Positions 45,863-57,280 of a stretch of DNA of 64,000 nt are shown piece by piece. Location: positions 95,902-159,901 of the forward strand of contig CACRXP010000225.1 of NCBI GenBank assembly GCA_902702965.1. Direction: 5' to 3'. The notes beneath the pieces were generated by a model. The model saw nothing but the letters and a program-made list of their open reading frames with translations. It searched no databases and was not told where the DNA came from. This stretch comes from Spirometra erinaceieuropaei (Eukaryota; Platyhelminthes; Cestoda; Diphyllobothriidea; Diphyllobothriidae). Within the stretch, counting starts at the first letter, position 1. Each line of letters opens with the position of its first letter. Made by a program: the position numbers and the translations under genes.

Positions 45863-46640
45863 CCTGGAAACTGTCGGAAGGCCTTTGGCTGCTCAGCACT
45901 GTGTGATGAGTCCCAAGGATCCGGCGTGACCGAGCAAGTCCGAAAAGACCTAGAAGGGCAGAGTTCATAATTTGCGGGGCAATTCTACCTGGGGCACTGC
46001 AGTTGTATGTTTACCTTGTGGGCAGGACTACACCAGTTCACGGGGATTGGATGGCTACTGGGGACAAAAGTTCTTAAGAGAATTGTACACTGTCAAGCAG
46101 CGTGATCACTGTGGTATGCAGAAGGTTGGGCCTAACCCAAGATGGAGCCTCAGTTAAAGATTGGTTGAGCTTTTGGAGATGGCCTTGTTGCAAGACAGGA
46201 GGTGAGTGGTTCCCAGTCCAGGGTCTTGGGGGTCTCCAAGGAGCATACCTAGCCAATTAGAATGAACAAGGTCGACCCAAGGTAACCAGAATTCCGTCTT
46301 CTTAATACTCAAGAGCAGATCTTCGCTCATAATCGTTTGGCGGGTTATGCCCGATTAATGCAAATCTCCTCTACCTAATTCATACACAATAACATCTCAG
46401 CTTTCACAGCGAGGTCTTGCATTTATTTCTGCCAGTCATAGCAGAAAAAACAATACTTTAGTGTTTTTATATACTGCATTAAAGATAGGCATATTAAGAA
46501 ACGTGCAGAAGTTAAAGTCGAATAAGATCTTTGGAAAACGTAACAAAACTTACTTTTTTAATTTTCGATGTCGGTTCGCCAGGTCTCCCTTGTGAGACGT
46601 ATAGTAAATGTACAAAACCCTTAGCATTTTAAACACGTGC
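45863..46640. other. No recognised feature
   Basis: Short open frames only; the peptide-like stretch at 45972-46157 resembles no family I know. Confidence 0.35.
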
Positions 46641-46645
46641 AAACA

Positions 46646-46876
46646 TTAACACTTGCTCAGCGGTTTTGTCCATAGGTTGTCGCCGACTATTCCATCCTCC
46701 TTGAGATTTTCGTAGTCAGAATCTACCTCAGTATGCTGATCGATGCATGACTCATCCGGATGCTCGACCTCGTGGAACCCTCGACATTTCTCGTAAGGAC
46801 AGATGCCGACAACGAGAGTTTTTTCGCAAGCGCAAGAGTGCTCGGCACTCAGGATGTACGTGAGTACTTGGCACAA
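46646..46876 (-). CDS. Possible Cys-containing terminal exon, unknown
   Basis: A - strand frame of 76 codons has a codon-like, non-repetitive translation with spaced cysteines (SCACEKTLVVGICPYEKC) and an acidic segment (HTEVDSDYENLKEDGIVGD), ending at a TAA. I do not recognise it. It could be the last exon of a small or longer gene whose other exons lie at higher coordinates: an AG acceptor is available in the preceding ccttgtgccaag. It could equally be chance. No poly(A) hexamer was seen downstream. It lies in a comparatively repeat-free stretch. Confidence 0.3.
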   Translation of the reverse strand: MCQVLTYILSAEHSCACEKTLVVGICPYEKCRGFHEVEHPDESCIDQHTEVDSDYENLKEDGIVGDNLWTKPLSKC

Positions 46877-46879
46877 GGG

Positions 46880-47690
46880 CTCTCACTTCTTTATTGATAT
46901 CTACTGTTTGTATATGCGTGCAGAGGCAGATTTCCCAGGTAGACCATAGTAAGCTGCGTGGCAGGCATCGTATGAGATTTTATGGGCGATTTCCTTCCAA
47001 TTTAAATACCCTTCTGTGTCCTTGAGATGTACAAGCTAGGTTTGCAATGTAGCTGCCGGTTTGTGCGACACTTGTAGTCGGCGCTTCCTCGGGTGTCTTT
47101 CAGTGAGTTCAGACACATTCTTAATGCAAGTACGGGTTCGCCGGGTGTTTGGTTCGAACTTCTGGTTGGAATTACTTAGCTCCTTTTCGTCTGACCTTTA
47201 GCGTCTCATAAATCGACGTATAAATCTTTTGGGTGCCCATTTTGAGAAAATAATTCGAACAGGTAATTTAGTTGGATTCAATAGTTTCATTTGTCCGAAC
47301 AGTATGTTTATGCTCGATTAAGCAGATTGTTGACAGCACTCCATTTATGAGACATAGGTTGGTTGCAATAATTGTGTGGAATGACTTCGTATGACTTTAC
47401 CGTTTCGCTAACGACGGCCTTGGGAACCAGCGTCGAAAATGCATGAAATAAAGTTTGTTACTCGTGTAGTATTACCGGAGGTTCCTATTCTCCCTACCCC
47501 GCCCACTCCACTACAAAACAGGCATCAAATAGCTGCAATGAACAGATGATCCGAAAATGCCTGTATAGTGACTCAACCGGAGGTAAACTAGTCAATTAAA
47601 GTGGTCAAGATCGACCATCGGCAACTTGGAGCCAGTTGACGAGCGTGTTGACATGTGTTTTATATAAATTCTCGTCGTCCAGTACATTTA
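46880..47690. other. No recognised feature
   Basis: No repeat or coding similarity noticed. Confidence 0.4.
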
Positions 47691-48686
47691 CAGTAGGCGG
47701 GCTAACTCATGAAATGTCAACCGAGATTCCGAAATGAGTTCTCGTTTTGTATTAATTAATGAAGTAGGGTTGTAAAACTAGTCGGTCTGCAACATAATTC
47801 TATAATATTTTAATAACCTAAGGATGCCGGCTTGCGAATGAACTTCCTTCCGGCTGCATGCAAAAAACCAAACTCTGTAAAAAACGACCACTTAAGTAGT
47901 ATACACTTTTCTCATTGATTTTCAATGCCCTTTAAAATTCAATTATATTTCATGGAAAACATGCATACAAATAGGCATTATTTTGTTCATTCGGTAGATA
48001 ATTACGTCTTCTTCTAATTTTATCCTCGAAGGAAGGACATACTTCGGTTTCAAAAAAGTTTCTAATTATGGGACTTTTAAATAACGTGAAATGTGCGTTC
48101 ATATACCGTCATGTTTCTGCATTTACTAATGTGCCTCGTAAAGTTAACAATATGGATCAAATCCACTGCTAAATTTTATGAACCCTATATAATCCCCCTT
48201 TATTGCCATAGAGAAATGTATGGTTTTCCGTACGCTGAAAATATACGGCTTGTAGTTTGGAAATTCTGAATCTAAGCGTAACAGTAGAGCGGGTTCAAAA
48301 TTATTCGGAAATTAGAAAATTTTTTTAAAACCAAATTATTTCCTTTCCTCAAGGATAAAATTAGAAGAAGACGTACTTATCTACCGAATGAGCAAAATAA
48401 TGAATATTTGTATGCATGCTTTCCAGGAATTATAATTTAACATTTAGGGGCATTGAAAATCAATGAGAAAAGTGCATACTACTTAAATGGTCGTTTTTTG
48501 CAGAGTGTAGCTTTTGCATGCAGCCGGAAGGAAGTTCATTCGCAAGCCGGCATCCTTAGGTTATTAAAATATTATAGAATTATGTTGCAGACCGACTAGT
48601 TTTACAACCCTACTTAATTAATTAATTCGAAACGACAACACATTTCGGAATTTCGGTCAACACTTCATGAGTTAGCCCAACTATTG
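47691..48686. mobile_element. Foldback element copy 5 (subfamily B, uninterrupted)
   Basis: The ends cagtaggcgggctaactcat and gagttagcccaactattg are flanked by TA (47689-47690 and 48687-48688). The 996-bp element is closely similar to copy 4 throughout, with complementary arms and a ~240-bp non-coding centre. A Penelope-like remnant abuts its right end. Confidence 0.8.
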
Positions 48687-48858
48687 TATATGGGAATAAG
48701 GGTACGAGTAAAACGTCAGCATGATAACTGACATCAATTAGAGTTCGTCATTTCTTACAGGTGGGGTGCGGGAATAGGGAGGAGAGGTAGTACGAGGTAG
48801 TGAATTAGAAGTCAGTGAGAGTTAGGGGAAGGGGGGAAGATACGGGGAGCGCATGCGG

Positions 48859-49320
48859 TTAACCACCTTTTCGCCACGGAAGATGTGGGGCTTGTACCAG
48901 GTTCTTCTGCACGCACAAGACCGACTTTCGTAACTTGATGTCATCCGCCTCTGCTGTAGCTAGGAGAGGCTGGCTCAGTAGCTTAGGGTAGTTCGGTGGG
49001 ACCTTATAAATCATACGGAAGGCTTCGATGGGGCCCACACGATGTTCGGAATCAACAATGTGTGCGAGAATGGCGCTGCTTATACCTTTTTCCAAACATA
49101 CACCAGGAGGTTTTTTGGGAGTTCTTTTGGATATGCGCCTACCCATTCGATCAACATCACCTGTCCGACAGGAGAAAGTAAACGAGTAAATGCACATGGT
49201 GGCCTGGACTGACAACCTGTTCTTACCTTCTTCGTGTAAAACAGGGTTGGTCAAGGGTTGTTGTATCCAGCTGGTCAACGCTTGGAATTCTCCACGCCCT
49301 CCTCTCAAGTGCTTCCACAT
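48859..49320 (-). pseudogene. Penelope-like GIY-YIG endonuclease part
   Basis: The frame includes CIYSFTFSCRTGDVDRMGRR, then ISKRTPKKP, SSAILAHIVDSEHRVGPIEA and FRMIYKVPPNYPKLLSQPLL. The Cys pair before the YIG-equivalent (here degraded to DVDRMGR) and the SAIL.H..DS.H segment identify the GIY-YIG nuclease tail. The GIY and YIG tripeptides themselves are not preserved. It sits downstream of the RT at 49775-50425, as expected for one element. Confidence 0.75.
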
Positions 49321-49774
49321 TTGGCCTCTGTTGACGTCCCCCTTCCCCTTTTTGTAGCCCTTTTTCGAGCGTGATCGGCGTTCTTTTAATTAACTAGTTT
49401 TGTATTCTGACCTTGAGCTGGGAATTCGATCTGCTCGGACAGTAGCAAAGGAATTCTTTGTCTAGGATATCCATTGTTGAGGTTTGTACGTTTTTTCATT
49501 ATTACTTTATTCTATCAATAGTACCGTATAAACACCGAAGTCTGTTTTGGCTTATACGCGTCACTCGTCTGGCAAGGAATTCTACAAGTGTAGCGCCCAA
49601 AATCTTGCCGTCGAGAGGGTTCGAGGGGCAACCTGTTTAAGGCGTACCCTCAGGAATTAATCCCAGTGAGTTTTCCTGAAAAAAGATCTTGAGGAACAGA
49701 GTTTTCTCTTCGGTCTTTATTGTGATGAGTATTGCGCGTCTCTCGGTAATATTCTTTGCAATAAATCTGTCAAG

Positions 49775-50425
49775 TTACCCGATCTCGCGAAGTAGGTCCT
49801 GAATGTGTCCAAGCCCCTCGTCGATGCTATCTGTCGAAGAGATTTTCCCAACCTTTTGAGCCAAATAACGGACTAGGCTGTGGTTCTGTTGAAGAGGTAC
49901 GAAGCTGTAGAAGCTGGTATATTGTCCATACTTAACTTTCTTTCGACAGACGCTCCTTCGGACGCTACTGTCAGCTTTTCTGCTTAAGAGGACGTCTAAA
50001 AATGGGACGAACATATTGCTTTCAACTCAAAGTAAACCTGATCGACAAATGCGCCTGGTTTACAGCATCTAAGAGGGTAGTTGAGTTGGTTTCTACAGTA
50101 GCGATTGAGAGGATATCATCAAGGTACCGACTGTAATGTCTTAGCCCATTAATCTGACCGTTTGGTCGCAATTTCTCCAACTTGCCTATGGAAACATCGG
50201 CTAAGAGAGAACAAAGAGGCGAGCTCATAGCAAGGTCGTCTGTTTTTCTATATCGTTGGTTGTGAAAACGCAACTGCAAATTTAGTGTGTGTTTTCGTAA
50301 TACTTCTTTGAATGCGTTCACTGTTATTCCTATTTTCTGGCATTAACCGATAGGAATTCGGAGATGTAATCAACGGTTTCTGCGACCGGGACGTTTGTGA
50401 ACAGTGATGAGATATCTTGCGAAAA
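49775..50425 (-). pseudogene. Penelope-type reverse transcriptase fragment
   Basis: Three stretches in different frames make up the fragment. The first is QDISSLFTNVPVAETVDYIS (about 50345-50420). The second (50022-50321) includes DDLAMSSPLCSLLADVSIGK, then LRHYSRYLDDILSI with the YxDD-type aspartates intact. The third (49775-50014) starts FVPFLDVLLSRK and includes GQYTSFYSFVPLQQNHSLVR and STDSIDEGLGHI. Order and wording match Penelope-like RTs (AMGSPLxxLLADxFMxxLE, RYxDD, LPFLDV, TxxYTxFxSFxP). Frame changes at about 50018 and 50330 break the protein. Confidence 0.85.
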
Positions 50426-50430
50426 TATTG

Positions 50431-53080
50431 ATATTTAACTGAAAATGTTGATGTTTTGCCCGTTCCACTACTAAATTACGTGTGTGCATAAAAAGTAATG
50501 TTAACCATGTTCAAAACTGAAAATAACTATATGATGATATCCATTTTAATTTCAGTCCAAAGAATTTCCCAAATAGCAAAACGATTTCGGCCTATTTAAA
50601 CGAAGGGTTACCTGTGTGCGTTATTACTGTACTTTAGGACACGAAATTGCGCAGATTTGTAAATCTGGCTTTTAAACATCGATAAAATGTCTGGTTCTCC
50701 AAAAATAACCTGTATGTTAGCAAACATTCTCACGGTTAGCACCAGACAAAGAAATCAATTTTCAAGTTCGGCAAGCTTAGTTTAGCAGAGCTGACGAGGG
50801 TACATTACTCTCCTTTCAAAGAAAAAACACGCTCAGATGCGTCACCCAGGTCTAGGACAGGAAGTTACCCAAATGCATCGCAACGTACATTTTCGCTCAA
50901 ATTTATGAACATTTTGCTTGATAAACTTGTGTGGACACATGTTCTGTACAAGAAAGGGACATTTACTTGAAAGGGCTGGGCGAACGAGCAAAATGCGCAG
51001 CGTTTAAGGCGTCCGAAAATGCTCATATCAGATTCTATCATTAAGTTTCGTGATTTAGGTCTCGTACTGTATGCCCATGGCCATTTGTTACCTGGAATTT
51101 CGGGCAGAAATTTTGACGATCTAACAGCCGTCAAGCCACCCTATTCGACCTGCAGTGGGAGCTCGTAAACGTGGGGTGAAAATTTTGAAATCGACGGAAC
51201 GTGTGTCTACTTTTCGGGACGGGAGTGCAGCAAAAACAACAGATTTGGCGCCGGTCGAAAATGTGATCTTGGTTGATTGGCAGCGGGCGATCAGTCCACG
51301 CCACTCTCTAGCACAGAACCAAGATGCCAAAGAATGGTTCAGTACTGGTCAGCAGCATTATCCTACTTGACTTTATTAAAATCAACAATCCAACCTTAGT
51401 CATTACTAGCTGGTGGAGAGGACAGGTGTACCTAAACCTGAGATACAGCTGAATGACCGTCTGCCTGAAGAATGGACAGTGTCCGAAGGGAGGGCATGGA
51501 ACATTGCAAAAAGGGAAAATGAAAGTCGAGTACTCAGATGCTGGGGAAGGCCTCATTCATTGGTACTCCATTGCAACTAGAGGAAGGGCGAGTGCCGATG
51601 GACCAGTGCTAACAGGCAAGACGGGAAGCTTAACTAAAAGACCGAGTCATGTGAACTTCAAAGTAGGAGTTGTTTGATTGTGTCGATGGAACTCCAGGCA
51701 CTGTGCTGAATTCAAATGTCTGTTCTGCTAAAAGTGCAGATGTGGTACCTTGAGTACTTAGCTTTTGGAATTAACAAGTTTCCTCACACCACTCGGGCAT
51801 TCCAGGGTATACCGCCGATTAAACGGGGTCGCCTTATCGTGCAACCATGTTGCACTGCCAGATTCTATAAAAGACAATAGTTCGCGTATCTGTTTTGTGT
51901 TGTCGAGAAACATCCGTATATAAGACAGGTGTTAATGCTCCGTAAGCTTGAAAATTACACTTGTCCAGATATACCTTAGACTAACAAGGGCGCGTGGGGG
52001 ACGATGGGTATTTTTGAGACATAAATGGTTAGATTCGGAGCTACAGTTGAAGCCAAGACAATTGCTGATGCCTTCGAACAACTGTGAAACGTCTTCCGAT
52101 AAGCGTAGGGAATCACAAAGGCTGACGACTTAATTCTGAGAGATCAGTTAATTGCAACTTTGAGGAGATATAAGAAGGTCTGTTAAGATCTGCAAATACC
52201 AAGGCAATTTAGTGCATAGACTCCATAAGTACCAAATTATTTTCCATGGATGGATGGCGGGCAATAAGCGTTAAATCAACTGAGAACTGCCCTGACCACT
52301 GATACTTTGGGCTTGAAGACGCCCGGTTAAACGCATGGCGGAGGGAAACGGAGTGAACATAGCAAAGGCTTTGCTACATTTATAAGAATTTCTAAAAACG
52401 TGATAAACATGAAAATCGTCGGGAAAATTGTACTAACTCAGCCAGGGACTTCAAAATACCAGAAGTTTGTTGAGGACAACACGCCCCATCAAACCAAACG
52501 ACAAGGCAGGATGCTAGGCACGTCATTATGAAATGGTGACGTCCTTTTATGCTGGAAGGCAACAATAGAAGTCCTTTGCACTAATTCATTACATGCGGAG
52601 CTTGCTTTCACATGTAACCAGTAATGTGAACACCCGGCACTTCCCCCATCACAACTCTTCGTGAACGTGTCTGTCTGTCTGTCCAATGCGTATACTTGCA
52701 CCATGCCTAGCTGTCCTTTGGCACATATCGCCGCACACAAAAGAGTAGATGCAGATATTTTTTTCGTTCAATAACTCACCCTCTCCACACCTTCGTAATT
52801 TTCGCGCCACCGACCTGACTCGAAAGGCCGACATATGTGTGAACGCTTTTATGGACTTTGGACCAGTCGCCCAACCGGACCAAACTGTCTCGAGTGAGTG
52901 CGCGCTGATTGACCGAAATCCCCCTGCATATGCCTGTGTATGCAAACATCTCTCGGGTTCTATCGATTATTAAAAAAATTGGCCCTGACGAATTTGCATT
53001 CCCTGCGTGGTTAATTTTAAGTAGACCTAATCTCCAGGATAGACGCAAAGGGCGTCTCTGAATCCTTCCAACGAGACCGG
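50431..53080. other. No recognised feature
   Basis: Short open frames on both strands (for example 50865-51134 and 51121-51330, - strand) without recognisable domains. No internal repeat relationship noticed. Confidence 0.4.
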
Positions 53081-53084
53081 ATTG

Positions 53085-53400
53085 CGTACTTCCGATCATC
53101 CATATTCGAGTATACGGTTCGTACCGCACGGGCAATAGGTTCTGCTTGCTGTGATTAGCACAAGTGCCGGAAAGAGCCTCGGTCAGAGCCCAATATGCTA
53201 CCTGTCATGCACGACGCGTCATCTCCACGCCTTTGTCTGTCTGCCCTTCGTCACGCGGCCTGGTATTGGCCTTGTCCGTCAAGGTCACTCAAGGTCATAC
53301 CCGCAAACGCGAATGGACACATTCCCACTAAGCAGCACTGCCTAGTGGGAGTTGACGTGTGATTATGTCACGCGTTATTTAGCACTGTATGCAAAGTTGT
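53085..53400 (+). repeat. Dispersed repeat F, copy 1
   Basis: Direct counterpart of 58875-59215: shared text includes attgcgtacttccga, cgtcacgcggcctgg, ttgtccgtcaaggtca, cgttatttagcactgtatgc. The two copies flank the foldback/Helitron complex on either side at a spacing of 5.8 kb. Confidence 0.6.
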
Positions 53401-54829
53401 TAACCCAGTAACTTCTCGTTTTTTTGCCCGAAATAAGCCCCTGGAAGTCAAGGACGGCGTTGTTCCCTTTTAATGTATTCACAGTAAATTGTGCGGGCGT
53501 TCCCGTCGTCTTCTTCCAGTCCTAATTTGGCGAATATTGAGCGCGTTGGGACATTGTGCGAAAAAGGGCGGCTTCATTAAGGACTAATTTAATCGAAGAC
53601 CCCGCGCCAAATGTTTAAAACTCTACCCTCTTACAATGAGGGTCACCGGGACAACTCGACATCACAAACTTCAGGGTGCACTGAGGAGCCCAACCACCGG
53701 TTTTAAGATACAGTGAGTGACCTACCTCATGAAATGTTGGCTGAAATTCTGAAATGCGTTTTCGATTAGGAAGGATTACTTGGTCGCGGTTGTGATACTG
53801 ATTATCTTAAGGCATACTCTTATAACATTTTAGACTCGGCAGGATATCGGCTTTAAAATGCACTTCTTTTCAATCTCCTGTAGAAAACGTGCTCAGTAAA
53901 AAATGACTACTTAAGTAGCATGCGTTTTTCCCATTGATTTTCGATGGTCTTGGAAATTCAAATATCTATATATATAAAAATGGAAGGGTTTTATTTCTGT
54001 GTTATATCTAATCTCCGAAAGTACTGCACCGATTCCGGTGAAATTTGGACACAACCCGACCCGCGCATAGGGCCGGGTTTTTGGCTGTTCAATTGTGTAA
54101 TTACGCCGATGGTATGCCTGTGATGGGTAAAAAACTGGATATTTTCCGGCATAACAACGCCACCAGCTGCGGCCACTTGACCTACATCCGCGCTGACACA
54201 TGTGCGCCCAGACTGTGGCCACTTGACCGACATTCGCTCAAACGCACGGGCTCCGCCCGACAGCCGCGCTCACCCCACCACCCACCCTGCAGGCACTTGA
54301 GCAGGCCCTCCACCCTCGCTGGGCCGATGCAATATGGGCCGCCAGAGCAAACCACCCCTGGGGCAAACAACACGCAACACTTGGACGCCACTTAAAATTG
54401 TCCAACAGTCCATATAGTAGGGCCGTCACCGCTGCCTCGGGTATGCTAGGGGTGAGGACTGAATGCGGTTAACACCGCCCCTTCCCCTCCCCCCCGGCAC
54501 AACCCACGTAATGGGGCTGTCACCCAGTGTCTGCTCAGTGTCGTGCAGATCGGCTTGCGGAAGCCCGGTTGCGGTCACAGCTGTCGCGTTCTGCAGCTTC
54601 AGACCTGCTTCGTTCACAACAGGATGAACACAGCCAGCTGGGAGTGGCCGAATGGCGCCAGCGAGGAACAGCAGACCAGCGTCAAACACGACTCCGTGCT
54701 CAGTGTTCACGCCGCGTGATGCTGTTGTGAACGACAACAACCAATGGAAGATTAATGATTATAGGGTAAGGTGATACCATATATACCGGCAGTCGGAGAC
54801 CGATTCCAACGCAACATCCATTTACTTAC

Positions 54830-56203
54830 CGGGATGGTTCCGATGGATATCACCTCAACGTTAAGATGATAAATCCAGTCATTTACGAGGTAACACACAT
54901 GAAATGCAGCGCAATGAACCACTACTCCTACTGACTTATGATTCGACAGAATGTAAGTAATTCCCCTTTTGAAATGCCGTCAATTGCTTTATCACTGCAT
55001 TGTGGATATGTATGCAAAAATCGAAGCTGAACGCCTGCTTTCATTCGCTTAAATCAGACCAAGCTGCTCTCTGAAGTATAAATTCTTTTGCATGATGCAG
55101 TTGTAAACGACGGCAATGCAGCTAACGTTGTAAGACTGACGCTTTTGTCGTCCACGCCATATGCTCGAGTACGCTCGAGGTGCAATTGCTTACAATTGTC
55201 AGTACGGACGTCCAGACCTACTCATAACATTCAAATGCAATCGAGCTTGGTAATGTTTATCAGCTCTTATCTCCTGGGCTATCGGCGGTAAATAGGTATG
55301 ACATCACATCACGTGTTTTCTGGAAGAAACTGCAATCGCTGATGAACTTCATGGTGAAACACGAGGTGTTTGGACCTGTGCGCTGCTGGATGTATTAGGT
55401 GGAACGGCAAAAGAGGGGACTACCCCATGCACATGTATTGATCTGGCTCTATAACAAGATCACTTCGAACGAAATCGAAGATGCCATATGCGCTGAATTA
55501 CCTGATGCCGATGTCGACAATGCGTTGCATGAAGTTGTGGCGAAGAATAAGAAACATGGACCTTGGATGCACTGAATGCCAATTCTCCAAGCCCCCCTCC
55601 CCCAGCATGATTGACTGAAGTCCCTTATACCGAATACTATCAGTGGAAGACTTCGGCAAATAGGCAACCGTACGAATGCGAATCGGTGACTTAGAAGTCG
55701 GTAACCGCTGGGCTGTTTCGTACTTGCCTTTGCTTTTAAAAGCAAACGCAGCTCACATGAACGTAAAAAATCGCAATTGCAGGAAACGAATTAGGTACAT
55801 TTGTAGGTACGTGAATAAAGGCAGCGACATGGCCGTTTTCGGCCTGCAAAACGAAAGGAGGGAAAGGGATGCGGGCATACAACTCGATGAAATCGCACAG
55901 TATTGGGCTAGGAGATGCGTCAAGGGCAACAAATCCGTGTGGCGAATTCTTTCATTCCCCATCCATATGCAAGCCCAGGTGGGCAATGGCGTTTACTTTA
56001 CCGATGCAAATGTGCAACAGACCACCGGCAACACACTAACTGCGTTCTTCCTGTTCAGCCAAACTGACGCGATTGTGAAAACCCTGCCGTATTCGAAAGT
56101 ACTTACATATTACACAGGGAATGCGCGCAGAAAATCTTTTTTACGACGCAAACGAGGAGAGCGAGTGGACGGACACCCAGGTATACTCAAAGAACTGCGA
56201 TAG
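54830..56203 (+). pseudogene. Helitron Rep (HUH endonuclease) region, frameshifted
   Basis: Pieces follow the order of Helitron Rep proteins. MINPV...KCSAMNHYSY (about 54860-54935) and HDAVVNDGNAANVVRLTLL (about 55090-55145) form the N-terminal part. VERQKRGLPHAHVLIWLYNK gives the HUH motif, with His codons at 55426-55428 and 55432-55434. AELPDADVDNALHEVVAKNK and HGPW follow. The ORF at 55676-56203 contains RYICRYVNKGSDM with the two catalytic Tyr codons at 55796-55798 and 55808-55810, then VWRILSFPIH and NTLTAFFLF. A stop precedes the HUH piece (TAG 55394-55396) and frames change between HUH and the YY motif. Both catalytic motifs are thus readable but not in one frame. Confidence 0.85.
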
Positions 56204-56295
56204 GCAGACCGCACAGCGTGCATCCCAATCAGGACGAATGGTTCTTACTCCGCACGGTGTTGGTGAATGTGTCCGGTTCAACGTCCTTACAGTAG

Positions 56296-57280
56296 TTGAA
56301 ATCTGTCAACGGTGTTACGCACGCCACTTTCCGCAGTGCATGCCAGGCTCTTAATTTATTGGAAAACTACCGATACCGGGATGTATGTGTTAGTGTTGCG
56401 TGCAACACGTCCCATCCACATCGAATTCGCTCATTGTTTGCATTCTTACTGACCGCCTGCTCTACTTCATCTCCAACAAATCTGTGGGAGAAATATAAAT
56501 CGCACATGGCTGAGGATATCGTCCGTCGACTACGCAAGGAAAATTACAAATGCGGATTTCACAGCAGGAATCTACACCGAGGCGTTAATAGTGATTGTGG
56601 ATATGTACGTAAGAAATTCCGAAAACAATTCCTAATCAACCGGGAATGTCCTCATCAAACCGGCCTTCTTCTGTTTCGTTAGATGTGGATTTGCGCCGTG
56701 AGCAAAAAACGCTCGAGGCTCTCGATCGAACACTGCAAGATGTGCGTGGAAACAGCAGACCATTTGGAGACATTACTGCTATTGCTTGCAGGAGACTTCG
56801 GGCAAACACTGCCTGTAATTCCTCCATCGGCAACAGCAGACGAAATAAATGCGTCTGAAACACTTTTCTCTGTGGCGCCAAATCCAGACGGTAAAAGTAA
56901 CTACAAATATGCGTGTACAGCTGCAAAACCTCCGATCAGCTGAGGTATTGTCGTAGTAATTGCTGGCAATCGGGAATGCAACGGTGTCCACTGATCCCAA
57001 TACAAGAACTATTTCCTTACGTCTTAGCCTCGACAATTTAGTGTCCTCAAAAGAAGGTTTGTTGAAAAGGTGTTTCCCACTATTCAGACCATTTTCAACA
57101 ATCAATACTGATTGTGCGAGCGAGCCATTCTTGCGACCAAAAACAAACACGTGTACCATTATAACCACATGATTACGTCTAAGATTCAAAGCGAGGCAGT
57201 CAGATACGCGTCCGCCGATACAGCTGCAGAAGCAGACGAGGCAGGTTAATTATCCAACAGAGATTTTGAATCAACCTGAG
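56296..57280 (+). pseudogene. Helitron PIF1-type helicase region, internally deleted
   Basis: The region includes THATFRSACQALNLLENYRY, LFAFLLTACSTSSPTNLWEK and YKSHMAEDIVRRL, the linker between Rep and helicase. Then, with the Walker A segment absent, ALDRTLQDVRGNSRPFGD and LLLAGDFGQTLPVIPPSA appear (helicase motif near 56791-56826). NMRVQLQNLRS, LLAIGNATVSTDPNTRTISL and VNYPTEILNQPE follow across frame changes. The order fits PIF1-like helicases of Helitrons. The missing Walker A loop, the missing C-terminal motifs and several frameshifts mean this copy cannot encode a working helicase. Confidence 0.85.

Larger units (their letters stand above)
48690..50430 (-). mobile_element. Penelope-like retroelement remnant (RT + GIY-YIG)
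   Basis: Reading from 50430 downwards, the reverse transcriptase pieces come first (motif A-like SSLFTNVP near 50395-50420, LCSLLADVSIGKLE, and the catalytic YSRYLDDIL near 50110). These are followed by the RT-thumb-like FLDVLLSR...YTSFYSFVPL and then the GIY-YIG end at 48859-49320. This is the domain order of Penelope-like elements. The 5' part is missing (no match above about 50430) and several frameshifts are present, so it is not functional. No hammerhead motif was found at either end of this copy. Confidence 0.8.
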
